27,035 nt of DNA from Candidatus Curtissbacteria bacterium (GTDB taxonomy: Bacteria; Patescibacteriota; Microgenomatia; Curtissbacterales; GWA2-41-24): positions 1-27,035 of the forward strand of contig JACPKK010000058.1 of the NCBI GenBank assembly GCA_016187105.1, read 5' to 3'. This document shows positions 1-7,858 of this stretch, one piece after another. The position numbers and the translations under genes were made by a program. The notes below the pieces were generated by a model. The model did no database searches and was not told the origin of the DNA. It saw nothing but the letters and a program-made list of their open reading frames with translations. How positions within the stretch are numbered: the stretch's first letter is position 1; each line of letters starts with the position of its first letter.

Positions 1-1071
1 AAGCGGCTCGATAAGTTCAAGTTTTAGACCCGATGGCAAAGTGACATTGTGATGGCTTTTAATCTTGTCGGCATGCTTTGAAGGCTGGGCTGATTCGATG
101 CGGTCGGGGTAAATAGTCCCTTGGCCGAGAAATTTAATATTGCCAAGCTTTTTGGCTTCTTCTTCCAGAGTTTTAAAGTAGATCCCGGCAATCATTTTTC
201 TTTTTTCTTCGGGATCGGTTATTCCTTTTAAAGCTTTGACGAAAGTTTCACTTTTATCTGCAACCTTAAAATTTTTGAACTTAACTTTTTCAATAACATT
301 TTTTAAATCAGCTAAATCGTAATTTCTCAAAAGACCGGTATCGATAAAGAGAAGATGGAGCTTTGATCCGATTGCTTCTTTTAGAAGCGCCGCAGCAACA
401 AGCGAATCTACTCCGCCGGAGATTGCCATTAGAACTTTTTCTTTTTGAATTTGATCCTTAAGTTTTTCGACAATTTCCTTTTTTACTTCTTTTAGGTCCC
501 AATCCTTTTTCGCTTTTGAAATCTTGAAAAGAAAATTTGAAAGAATTGTCATACCTTTTGGGGTGTGGACAACCTCTGGATGAAATTGGACGGAATAGAA
601 ATTTTTGGCGATATTTTGCATCGCAGCGACTTTGGCGTTTTTAGTTGAGGCAATAATCGAAAATCCTTTTGGTAATTTATCAACCTGGTCTCCGTGCGAA
701 AACCAAACCGCTTGACGGTTCGTTAGGCCGGAAAAAAGTGGGGATTCTGTTATCTTTATTATTTCTCGACCAAATTGTTTTTTTGAATAAGGCACAACTT
801 TGCCGCCAAGCTCGTGGGCAATTAATTGTTGGCCGTAACAAATACCGAGGATGGGAATCCCCATTTGATAAATTCTTCTGTCAATTTTGGGCGAGCCCTT
901 TTTATAAACGGACGCGGGACTGCCGGAAAAAATTAGAGCTTGGGGTGATAATCTTTTTAAATCTTGCGGCGAAATTCCCGGCGGTACTAACTCGCTTTTG
1001 ACGCCCAGTTCCCTGACTTTTCTTGCGATAAGATGGGCATATTGCCCACCAAAATTGAAAACGGCGACCAT
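1..1071 (-). CDS. guaA: GMP synthase (glutamine-hydrolysing), C-terminus cut by window edge
   Basis: Converts XMP to GMP with ATP and glutamine, the last step of the guanine branch. The reading frame runs open from the ATG at 1071 to base 1, giving 357 codons of an enzyme usually a little over 500 residues long. The N-terminal class I amidotransferase domain shows the nucleophile Cys in GICYGQQ (about residue 78) and the His-Glu pair in QFHPEV (about 164). The ATP pyrophosphatase domain starts with the PP-loop SGGVDS (about 218-223), and the frame is still in this domain at the window edge. It is the last visible gene of the purine operon and starts 2 bases after the purC stop. GuaB, which makes XMP, is not in the window. 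Confidence 0.95.
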   Translation of the reverse strand, partial: MVAVFNFGGQYAHLIARKVRELGVKSELVPPGISPQDLKRLSPQALIFSGSPASVYKKGSPKIDRRIYQMGIPILGICYGQQLIAHELGGKVVPYSKKQFGREIIKITESPLFSGLTNRQAVWFSHGDQVDKLPKGFSIIASTKNAKVAAMQNIAKNFYSVQFHPEVVHTPKGMTILSNFLFKISKAKKDWDLKEVKKEIVEKLKDQIQKEKVLMAISGGVDSLVAAALLKEAIGSKLHLLFIDTGLLRNYDLADLKNVIEKVKFKNFKVADKSETFVKALKGITDPEEKRKMIAGIYFKTLEEEAKKLGNIKFLGQGTIYPDRIESAQPSKHADKIKSHHNVTLPSGLKLELIEPL

Positions 1072-1073
1072 GT

Positions 1074-2045
1074 TTAAATTAGTGCCGAAAGGCTATTTGT
1101 GATTCTTTCTTTCTGGGGGATAGACAAGTCGATTTTAAATTGTTCCGCCGTCAGTTTTTCATAAACTTCGATGTACCTCTTGGCGACCTTAACAATGATG
1201 TCGTTTGGCAGTTTAGGAGGCTTACCCTTCCCCGTGTAGCCATGCTCGGAAAACCAGAGACGCATGACTTCTTTATCGTAATTTTCGACTTCCTCGCCCT
1301 TTTTGAATTTCTGTTTGTAGGTGCTTTTGAGCCAAAAACGACTGCTGTCAGGAGTGTGGATTTCATCGATTAAAACTAACTTACCATTTTTGTCCAAGCC
1401 GAATTCATATTTGGTGTCGGCCAAAATAAAACCGCCGTTGGCGGCAATTTGACTTCCCCTTTCGAACAATTTGATAGCTACTTTTTCGATTTGCTTCCAG
1501 ATATTAGGAGGGACTAGTTTTTGTTTTAAAATCTCTTTGGCGGTTATCGGTTCATCATGGCCGCCAGGGCCAGTTGCCCGTGTAGTTGGAGTAATAACCG
1601 GTTTTTTTAGTTTTTGGTTTTTGATTAAACCTTCCGGGAATTTTATGCCATAAATAATTCTTTCCCCTTCTGAATATCTGCGCCATAGTGAAGTAGAAGT
1701 AACACCGGTAATATAACCGCGGACAATAACTTCAACGGGCAGCGCCTGGCAATCCGAGACAAGCATGACGTTTGGGTCGAGAACACCAATCATGTGATTT
1801 TGGACAATATCACGGGTTTTCTCAAACCAAAATTTTGAAAGAAGATTTAGAACTGCCCCCCGAAACGGAATGGCCCCTAAAACTCTATCGAATGCAGAAA
1901 TTCTGTCGGTGGCAATTAGAATACGCAGATTATCTTTCAGATACCAATCGCGTACTTTACCGCTGTTTCGCTTTCCAAGTTTTGGAATATTAACTTTGTC
2001 TATGGCATTTGGAATATTTTTGATAATGATTTTTTTATCTATCAT
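1074..2045 (-). CDS. purC: Phosphoribosylaminoimidazole-succinocarboxamide (SAICAR) synthase
   Basis: Joins CAIR and aspartate using ATP to give SAICAR. At 323 residues it is longer than the about 240-residue E. coli form and resembles the longer yeast Ade1-like group. Family landmarks are GKRNSGKVRDWYL (24-36), TDRISAFDRVLG, the substrate loop EVIVRGYITG, TPTTRATGPGGHDEP and the C-terminal LIDEIHTPDSSRFW. The start codon overlaps the purE stop by 4 bases (ATGA), which suggests translational coupling. Its substrate is supplied by purE and its product is used by purB, both immediately upstream in the same operon. Confidence 0.95.
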   Translation of the reverse strand: MIDKKIIIKNIPNAIDKVNIPKLGKRNSGKVRDWYLKDNLRILIATDRISAFDRVLGAIPFRGAVLNLLSKFWFEKTRDIVQNHMIGVLDPNVMLVSDCQALPVEVIVRGYITGVTSTSLWRRYSEGERIIYGIKFPEGLIKNQKLKKPVITPTTRATGPGGHDEPITAKEILKQKLVPPNIWKQIEKVAIKLFERGSQIAANGGFILADTKYEFGLDKNGKLVLIDEIHTPDSSRFWLKSTYKQKFKKGEEVENYDKEVMRLWFSEHGYTGKGKPPKLPNDIIVKVAKRYIEVYEKLTAEQFKIDLSIPQKERITNSLSALI

Positions 2046-2584
2046 TTTCCTTCTTTAAGATATTTTTCCCAGCCGATATTTTTGACTTTTAAGTTTTTTG
2101 CCAAAACTTCTTTTTTGATTTTTTCTTTATATTCGATAATTCTTTTTGAAATTTTAGGGTCGGATACGCCAATGATTTGGCCGGCAAGAATACCGGCATT
2201 TTTGGCACCACTTATGCCAACTGTGGCGACAGGAACGCCGGGCGGCATTTGGACTATTGAAAGAAGAGAATCCAACCCCTCTAGAGACTTGGTTTTGACG
2301 GGAACACCGATAACCGGGACGGATGTAAGAGACGCAATGGATCCGGGAAGGGCGGCCGCGCCACCGGCTCCGGCAATTATTACTTTGATGCCTCTCGTTT
2401 TGGCATTTTGGGCATATTTGGCAGTTTCCCGGGGGGCACGGTGGGTGGAAAGAATTAAAGTTTCACTGGTGACTCCCAGTTCGTCAAGGATTTTGGCAGC
2501 TTCTGCCATAACCTCTAGGTCTGAATCCGATCCCATTACGATACCTACTTGTGGCTTATTTGTGGAAAAGCTTTGCTTATTCAT
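2042..2584 (-). CDS. purE: N5-CAIR mutase / AIR carboxylase catalytic subunit PurE
   Basis: Makes CAIR. Class I PurE rearranges N5-CAIR made by PurK; some organisms use PurE without PurK. The 180 residues show VGIVMGSDSDLEVM (13-26), STHRAP with the conserved His48, a GAGGAA core, GVPVKTKSLEGLDSLLSIVQ and PPGVPVATVGI, all class I-like. One oddity: the motif I know as GAAHLPG reads GAAALPG here, so the usual His is Ala78. PurK is not in the window. The gene overlaps purB by 8 bases and purC by 4 bases. Confidence 0.95.
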   Translation of the reverse strand: MNKQSFSTNKPQVGIVMGSDSDLEVMAEAAKILDELGVTSETLILSTHRAPRETAKYAQNAKTRGIKVIIAGAGGAAALPGSIASLTSVPVIGVPVKTKSLEGLDSLLSIVQMPPGVPVATVGISGAKNAGILAGQIIGVSDPKISKRIIEYKEKIKKEVLAKNLKVKNIGWEKYLKEGK

Positions 2585-3983
2585 TTTTAAGCTCTATTTG
2601 TAATTCTTTCAAAAACATCAGGCACCTTCTTTGGGCTAAACCGGTATGTCCCGCGGGATCGAGCAGTGGTGAGATTTTATCTCGGCTAATATACTTTGTG
2701 ATTATTTTATCGTTTTTTAGCGATTCCACCAAGGGGTTAGTTTCGCCAATATCAATCCTGTCCCAAGACTCCATAGCTATTTTGCGAATGACTTCATGAA
2801 TCTCTTGGCGATTGGCGCCAAATTTTACGGCCTCCATCATTAAACTTTCGGTCGCCGCAAACGGTCCGTATTTCCCCAAATTTCTTTTGATGTCGTTTTC
2901 GTAAATAACCAGACCCTTAACAAGTTCGGTGGTGACCTTTAAAATTTCATCCGTGGCTAGAAATGATTCCGGGATAAAAATTCTCCTGTTGGCGCTGTCA
3001 TCGAGAGTTCTTTCCAGTAGGGTGCTGGCGGCGTTGTTCCAGGCAATGGCGGTGAGTGATGATATGAAGCGCGCAAGAGAGCAAATTTTTTCGGCTTTAT
3101 CGGGATTGCGCTTAAAGGGCATTGCCGAGGAACCGACCCTTTTTTCCCCGCGAGGCTCTGACCATTCGCCAAAGTTAGGTGATTGCATAATGCGCAGGTC
3201 GAAAGCGAATTTATGGAGCGACTGGGCGATAGACGAAAGAACAAATGTTAAATGAAGGTCGGTTTTTCTGGTATAAGTTTGAGAATTAACAGTAGTTTCG
3301 ACAAGCCCGAGTTCTTTCATTATAAGGTGGCTCATTTCAAAAGCGTCCATGTTTTTTCCTTCCAGCAGTTTCTTATAGGAAGCACTTGTGCCAACAGCGC
3401 CTTTCATGCCTTTAGTTTTAAGGTTTTGTCTAAAGAATCGAAGGAGTTTTAAATCGTTTAATAAGTCTTGAGCATAAGTGGAGAGGCGATAGCCTAAGGT
3501 TGTCGGCTCGGCCGGCTGAAGGTGAGTGTACCCCATGCAAACCAAATTTTGATACTTTTTAATTTGAATACTGAAGCTTTTCAAAAGCTCTACTATTTCT
3601 TTTTCGATAATATCCAAAGCCTGGCGAATATTTATTATTTGGGCATTATCTTCGATATCAGTGCTGGTTGCACCGAGATGGATTTTACCGCCGGCGTGGC
3701 CGGAACTTTCGGCAAAAGTGCGGATTTCGGCCATTAAATCATGGTAGATTTCTTTTTCGATTTCGCGGGCGCGCTCGATATCGATATTGTTAACGTTTTT
3801 GCTTATCGATTCGTATTCCTGTTTGGTTAAAAGCCCTGCTTTAAGTTGAGCCTTTGCCAAGGCAACCCAAACCTTTCGCCAAGTTTTGCGTTTATTAACT
3901 TCGGAAAATATTTGGCGCATTTTATCTGACCCATAACGCCAGGAAAATGGTGACTGGTAAGAACTAAAGTCTGTTTTTGTCAT
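2577..3983 (-). CDS. purB: Adenylosuccinate lyase
   Basis: Fumarase/aspartase-superfamily lyase with two jobs: SAICAR to AICAR plus fumarate, and adenylosuccinate to AMP plus fumarate. The 468 residues carry the three conserved superfamily regions: GATSTDIED (104-112), THLQPAEPTTLGYR with the catalytic His (153-166), and the signature loop GSSAMPFKRNP (284-294). Its AICAR product is the substrate of PurP, and a PurP paralogue lies just upstream. The start overlaps that gene's stop by 4 bases (ATGA), and its end overlaps purE by 8 bases. Confidence 0.95.
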   Translation of the reverse strand: MTKTDFSSYQSPFSWRYGSDKMRQIFSEVNKRKTWRKVWVALAKAQLKAGLLTKQEYESISKNVNNIDIERAREIEKEIYHDLMAEIRTFAESSGHAGGKIHLGATSTDIEDNAQIINIRQALDIIEKEIVELLKSFSIQIKKYQNLVCMGYTHLQPAEPTTLGYRLSTYAQDLLNDLKLLRFFRQNLKTKGMKGAVGTSASYKKLLEGKNMDAFEMSHLIMKELGLVETTVNSQTYTRKTDLHLTFVLSSIAQSLHKFAFDLRIMQSPNFGEWSEPRGEKRVGSSAMPFKRNPDKAEKICSLARFISSLTAIAWNNAASTLLERTLDDSANRRIFIPESFLATDEILKVTTELVKGLVIYENDIKRNLGKYGPFAATESLMMEAVKFGANRQEIHEVIRKIAMESWDRIDIGETNPLVESLKNDKIITKYISRDKISPLLDPAGHTGLAQRRCLMFLKELQIELKNE

Positions 3984-5065
3984 GTTGTAATTTTTGAAAG
4001 TTTCTTTTGAGCAATTGCTTTTTTGATTTCTATGGCAACACGTCTGCCCATGCTAATTGACTGACCATGTAAGTATGCACTGTATGGTGTCGCAAAGATC
4101 CCGGGAGAACCGGGCATTCTAGGAGAAACATCAAAGACTACAATTTCTTTTTTGGGAGGACCCGGGATAATAACGGATTGCAAGCTGAATGGACCAATAA
4201 CTCCCGGGGGGACCATTGCTTTGGCTACTTTTATAAATTTTTCGCCGATTTCAAAAGCGGGTTCGAGCAACGATTCTAAAGTGGTAACGGCTATATGCCC
4301 GGCTTCTTCGTATTTTAGGTCAAGATCGTCTTTTATCTGGTCCTGATAGAAAGCCGGCAGTCTAATTAGCCCGTCAAGATTCGTTTGCCGTCTTGTGTCG
4401 GTTCCTATTAATTCGAGCCTGTCGGTAATTGGCGAGTAAAAGAAATTGAAGTTTACCTGAACGCCCAGAACAAATTCTTCAATGACTGCGCTCTCCAGTG
4501 ACTTTCTAGTAATTTTACCGCCAGCGATTAACTCGTCTGATTTTGATTTAAATTCCAATGGAGTGCTCGCCAGAAAGAACGCCCTTTCAAAAGTCCTTTC
4601 TTTTTCGGGAACTTTAACCAACACTAAACGGTCTATCTCTTGGAAATTTTTGAAAGCTTTCGGGAATTTAATTTCGGCCTTTTTTAAAAGGTCGTATTGG
4701 TTTGGACTTTCGGTTCTTTCTTCTAGACGCAGTAAAAATTTATTGCCGAAAACTGGGACAGTAAAATCTTTTTCAATGGCTTCATAGTCTTGGATGTAGA
4801 CTTCGAAAGACCGGTGAGGAACAAAGATTACATCTTTGTTTTTGAGAATTTTTATAAATTCAGGTTTTATCAGATCTTTAAATTTCTCAACGTAAAGAAC
4901 TTCATCAACGCAGCCGTTTTTTTTGTCCGACTTAAAATATTCAGCATAAGTCTTATCGCGGCCTTTTTCGACAACGACGAGTGTTTTTAAGCCTTCATCT
5001 TTTGCTCCGCGACAAACATCTAGAGCACTATGACTGCCTAAAGTCGCAACGACCGGTTTAGACAT
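3980..5065 (-). CDS. purP: PurP-family ATP-grasp protein, divergent paralogue
   Basis: Homologous along its length to archaeal-type PurP (formate-dependent AICAR formyltransferase), sharing the N-terminal VATLGSHSAL and GAKDEG blocks, FGNK near residue 107, FFYSP (208-212), GPFSLQS (291-297) and the C-terminal SMGRRVAIEIK. It departs from the canonical enzyme where it matters. The ATP-grasp glycine loop (GAAGGHG in the 337-residue copy upstream) is replaced by charged residues, EKERTFER (154-161). The expected EISxR...GTN segment reads FDVSPRMPGSPG (311-322), so the Glu becomes Asp and the Asn is lost. It may do a different reaction, be a non-catalytic partner, or bind ATP differently. It lies between purA and purB, overlapping both, so a purine role is very likely but the exact reaction is unknown. 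Confidence 0.8.
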   Translation of the reverse strand: MSKPVVATLGSHSALDVCRGAKDEGLKTLVVVEKGRDKTYAEYFKSDKKNGCVDEVLYVEKFKDLIKPEFIKILKNKDVIFVPHRSFEVYIQDYEAIEKDFTVPVFGNKFLLRLEERTESPNQYDLLKKAEIKFPKAFKNFQEIDRLVLVKVPEKERTFERAFFLASTPLEFKSKSDELIAGGKITRKSLESAVIEEFVLGVQVNFNFFYSPITDRLELIGTDTRRQTNLDGLIRLPAFYQDQIKDDLDLKYEEAGHIAVTTLESLLEPAFEIGEKFIKVAKAMVPPGVIGPFSLQSVIIPGPPKKEIVVFDVSPRMPGSPGIFATPYSAYLHGQSISMGRRVAIEIKKAIAQKKLSKITT

Positions 5066-6338
5066 AGATCACCTCTTCCCGACGGGGGCCGACGCCGATG
5101 AAATTGATTGGTACATTAGTTATCTTTTCGATAGTTTTTATATAATTTTGGGCTGCTTTTGGAAGGAGGGTGAATTTTCTTATTTTAGAAATGTCTTCTT
5201 CCCAACCATCTAATTCCATAAAAACAGGTTTACATCTTGACAGGAAGTCGGCATTGCCGGATAAGTAATCAACCTTTTTATCCCCGACTTTATAGCCGAC
5301 ACAGATTTTAATTTTTTTGAAAGTGGAAAAAATATCCAGTTTGGTAAAAGCCAGCTGATTTACCCCATTAACTTCTACCGCCGCTTTTAATAAAACAAGG
5401 TCAAGCCAGCCGGGGTCGCGGGTGCGGCCGGAGGTGGTACCGATTTCGTGGCCTTTTTCGATAATTAGTTGCCGTAGACTGCCGATAATTTTAGTCGGCA
5501 TTGGGCCGGCGCCGACGCGAGTAGTGTAGGCCTTGGTAATACCGATAACATGATTGATTTTTTGAGGATGAAGATCGAATGACCGCCAAATGCCGATAAC
5601 TCCAGTGTTGGATGAAGTCACATACGGGTATGTGCCGGCGTCTATGTCTAAAAGCCAACCCTGGGCACCTTCGAAGAGGACGTTGCCTCCTCTTTTGATT
5701 GATTGTTGAAAGAGCGGTACTGTTTGGCCGATGAAGGGTTTAATTATTTTTGCATATTTTTGAAATTGCGACAAAATCTTGCCGTATGAAAGTTTTAAAT
5801 TGAAATGTTTATTTTGAAAACCAATTTCATCTTTTAACAATTTTTTAAAATCTTTTTTGTAAAGGTCGGCTACTCGGAAACCAACCCTTTCGATTCTATC
5901 TGCGTAAGTCGGGCCGACTCCCCTGGCGGTTGTGCCGATTTTCGACTGGCGGAAGTTTTCGCGCAAACCGTCTTTTTGCTTATGCCAAGGCATTGTTAAA
6001 GAAGCTTCTTCGTCAATGACCAGATTTTTCCAAGAAACGCCGGCTTTTTTAAGCTGGATAAATTCATCATCTATTAATGATTCCAAATCACAGACTACGC
6101 CGCGCCCGATTAAGCAAGTAGACTGGGGATTGAAAATCCCGGATGGCATAATATGAAGAGCAAATTTACCAAAATGATTTTCGATGGTGTGGCCGGTATT
6201 GGAGCCGCCATTGTAGCGTGCTACTATTTGAGCACTTTGGGCAAGGTCATCGATAATACGGCCTTTGCCTGAATCACCCCAATCAACGCCGATAACTGCG
6301 GCTACTCCTTGCCAATTTCTTAAAGAATTTTTAGCCAT
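5058..6338 (-). CDS. purA: Adenylosuccinate synthetase
   Basis: Condenses IMP and aspartate with GTP to adenylosuccinate, the first committed AMP step. The 426 residues are full length. The P-loop region reads GVDWGDSGKGR (18-27) where most bacteria have GxQWGDEGKGK; the catalytic Asp22 is kept. The second motif reads GGSNTGHT (44-51), keeping catalytic His50 but with Ser for the usual His in GGHNAGHT. Further landmarks are IGTTARGVGPTYADR, LFEGAQGWLLDIDAGTYPYVTSSNT, TTSGRTRDPGWLD and the C-terminal GVGPRREE. The gene starts on the last base of the upstream purP stop (TAATG) and overlaps the downstream PurP paralogue by 8 bases. The sequence is divergent from common bacterial PurA. Confidence 0.95.
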   Translation of the reverse strand: MAKNSLRNWQGVAAVIGVDWGDSGKGRIIDDLAQSAQIVARYNGGSNTGHTIENHFGKFALHIMPSGIFNPQSTCLIGRGVVCDLESLIDDEFIQLKKAGVSWKNLVIDEEASLTMPWHKQKDGLRENFRQSKIGTTARGVGPTYADRIERVGFRVADLYKKDFKKLLKDEIGFQNKHFNLKLSYGKILSQFQKYAKIIKPFIGQTVPLFQQSIKRGGNVLFEGAQGWLLDIDAGTYPYVTSSNTGVIGIWRSFDLHPQKINHVIGITKAYTTRVGAGPMPTKIIGSLRQLIIEKGHEIGTTSGRTRDPGWLDLVLLKAAVEVNGVNQLAFTKLDIFSTFKKIKICVGYKVGDKKVDYLSGNADFLSRCKPVFMELDGWEEDISKIRKFTLLPKAAQNYIKTIEKITNVPINFIGVGPRREEVIYV

Positions 6339-7351
6339 TAATTTAAAATTTTGGACAGGGATTTCTTCTTGATGGCATCTTTAATTTCCATCGCGATGCG
6401 GCGGCCGGTCGAGACTTCTTTATCGTAATAAAGAGACGCGTAAGGAGAACCATTAATAAAAAGGTTAGTGCCGGCGACGATTCTGCAAGAAATTTCAATG
6501 ACAAAGAAATCTTGTGAAGGAGTAATAATCGCTTCAAGACAAAAGGGGCCCCAGAGCCCGCCATTCATTAATTTTTTAGACGCCGCAATCGTTCTTTCCC
6601 CCATTTCAAAAGCGTCAACCAAAAGCGACTCGCGAAGAACCAGGGGGCTGTTACCGACAACAACGAAAGAGGGTTCAATGCCTAAACCTTTTTGATTATG
6701 AGAAGGAATTCTGCCCAAAGAATCAACGTTCGTTTCGTAGCGCCTATCGATTGATAGAATTTCAAGCCTGCCGGTTAATGGAGAATAAAAGTAGTGGATG
6801 TAAGCCGAAACACCGATAACGTACTGCTGGATGATGTAATCTTTAGGTTTGAAGTTTTTAATCTTTTCCCTAAATTCTTTTTTATTCTTAGCGAAAAAGT
6901 AACCGTGCCCGCCAGCCGCTCCATATGACTTGACCAAAACGGGGGCGTCTATTTGGCTTGGATTTTTAAAACGCCTAGGGACCGGCACATTGGCGATTTC
7001 CAGCCATTTTCTTTGTTTTAGCCTATTCGATTCCCAGTCCAAAACGGCTTTGTTGCCAAAGTAAGGAACTTTCATTTTCTTATTTTCCTCAAGGCCAAGG
7101 TAGGCGACGAAAGACCCATGCGGAACGACGATGGCATTTTCTGCCGCCAGTTTTTTTTCTATTTTTGGAAAATCAGCGAATGTCGGGATAGCAATTATTT
7201 TGTCTATAAATTTGAAGCGTTTGTAAAGAGAAAGCTTGTCGGGTGTGGAAACGAGAACCGTTTGAAAACCTTCGTCGTAGGCGCCTTTTAGGATCTGGAG
7301 GGCAGAGTGGGAACTCAAAGTGGCAATTTTATACTTAGAGTGAGCCGCCAT
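6338..7351 (-). CDS. purP: Formate-dependent AICAR formyltransferase (FAICAR synthetase) PurP
   Basis: ATP-grasp ligase making FAICAR from AICAR, formate and ATP, the archaeal replacement for the folate-dependent half of PurH. The 337 residues match my recollection of archaeal PurP closely: ATLSSHSALQILKGAYDEGF (10-29), VPHGSFVAYLGL, YFGNKAVLDWES, the glycine loop GAAGGHGYF (144-152), HYFYSPL, SIDRRYETNVD, GRIPSHNQ, GLWGPFCLE, EISCRIVAGTN (286-296) and GSPY (301-304). All catalytic-looking segments are intact, unlike in the second PurP-like gene of this operon. It is the first gene of the seven-gene block, read from a strong promoter whose -10 ends 6 bases before the ATG. Archaeal origin by transfer is plausible but not proven. 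Confidence 0.92.
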   Translation of the reverse strand: MAAHSKYKIATLSSHSALQILKGAYDEGFQTVLVSTPDKLSLYKRFKFIDKIIAIPTFADFPKIEKKLAAENAIVVPHGSFVAYLGLEENKKMKVPYFGNKAVLDWESNRLKQRKWLEIANVPVPRRFKNPSQIDAPVLVKSYGAAGGHGYFFAKNKKEFREKIKNFKPKDYIIQQYVIGVSAYIHYFYSPLTGRLEILSIDRRYETNVDSLGRIPSHNQKGLGIEPSFVVVGNSPLVLRESLLVDAFEMGERTIAASKKLMNGGLWGPFCLEAIITPSQDFFVIEISCRIVAGTNLFINGSPYASLYYDKEVSTGRRIAMEIKDAIKKKSLSKILN

Positions 7352-7357
7352 TGACGA

Positions 7358-7386
7358 ATTATACAGAGATATTTAATAAAAAGCAA
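7358..7386 (-). promoter_or_regulatory. Promoter of the purP-purA-purP-purB-purE-purC-guaA operon, leaderless geometry
   Basis: On the minus strand a -35 TTGCTT (7381-7386) and a perfect -10 TATAAT (7358-7363) are separated by 17 bases. Only six bases lie between the -10 and the purP ATG at 7351, so transcription would start at or within a base of the start codon. No Shine-Dalgarno sequence can fit. Confidence 0.75.
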
Positions 7387-7416
7387 AAAATATGGGATTG
7401 CCAAAATTTTTACTGC

Positions 7417-7445
7417 TTGCTTTTATTTTTTCCATCCATTAAAGT
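7417..7445 (+). promoter_or_regulatory. Possible promoter of the small membrane protein gene, with palindrome
   Basis: TTGCTT (7417-7422), 17 bases, TAAAGT (7440-7445), followed 12 bases later by the ATG at 7458. The -10 overlaps the palindrome TTAAAG-TGAC-CTTTAA (7439-7454), which could be an operator. The match to consensus is only fair. Confidence 0.4.
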
Positions 7446-7457
7446 GACCTTTAACAA

Positions 7458-7850
7458 ATGCCGCAAAAAGTGTCCGCCAGTAAGTTCATGCCAGCCAAAG
7501 TTAATTACACTGAAAAACTGCAAAAGATAAATATTTATCTGGCGACTGTTTTTCTGCTGCTATGGATATTCGTTGGTATATTTGCGACACTTGTGGTAAT
7601 CCAAAGCGTTAAACAGGGAGCCCTCAATGGCATTTTGGGGAAACAGCAACCCCCTAAGGCGCAAATTGAACCACAGACCGAAGCCGATCTGCCGGGGGTT
7701 GGAACGGTGAACATTGCTTGCGTTGAAAGTGCACTGTCACAAGAAGCTATCGGGAAAATTTTTCAAAAAGGCGACACGTCTGATTTGACGGCAGAAGAGA
7801 AGTCTAAGCTTGACCCTTGTCTTATCGAGAAAGAAAGCGTTACCCCTTGA
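7458..7850 (+). CDS. Hypothetical single-pass membrane protein
   Basis: A 130-residue protein I do not recognise. A basic N-terminus (MPQKVSASKFMPAKVNYTEK) is followed by one strongly hydrophobic helix at about residues 27-50 (IYLATVFLLLWIFVGIFATL). The rest is a polar tail rich in Gln, Pro, Glu and Lys with a single late Cys pair (Cys about 80 and about 116). The lysine-rich N-terminus suggests the N-terminus is inside and the tail outside the membrane. It is the only plus-strand gene within the purine region, divergent from purP and converging on purM with an 8-base gap. That placement makes it likely to be independently transcribed and not itself a purine gene. Confidence 0.7.
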   Translation: MPQKVSASKFMPAKVNYTEKLQKINIYLATVFLLLWIFVGIFATLVVIQSVKQGALNGILGKQQPPKAQIEPQTEADLPGVGTVNIACVESALSQEAIGKIFQKGDTSDLTAEEKSKLDPCLIEKESVTP

Positions 7851-7858
7851 GTTTTTTC

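Noticed and set aside
669..1001. Plus-strand open frame of 110 codons
   Set aside because: Lies wholly opposite the well-supported guaA amidotransferase domain and has no promoter or recognisable protein features.
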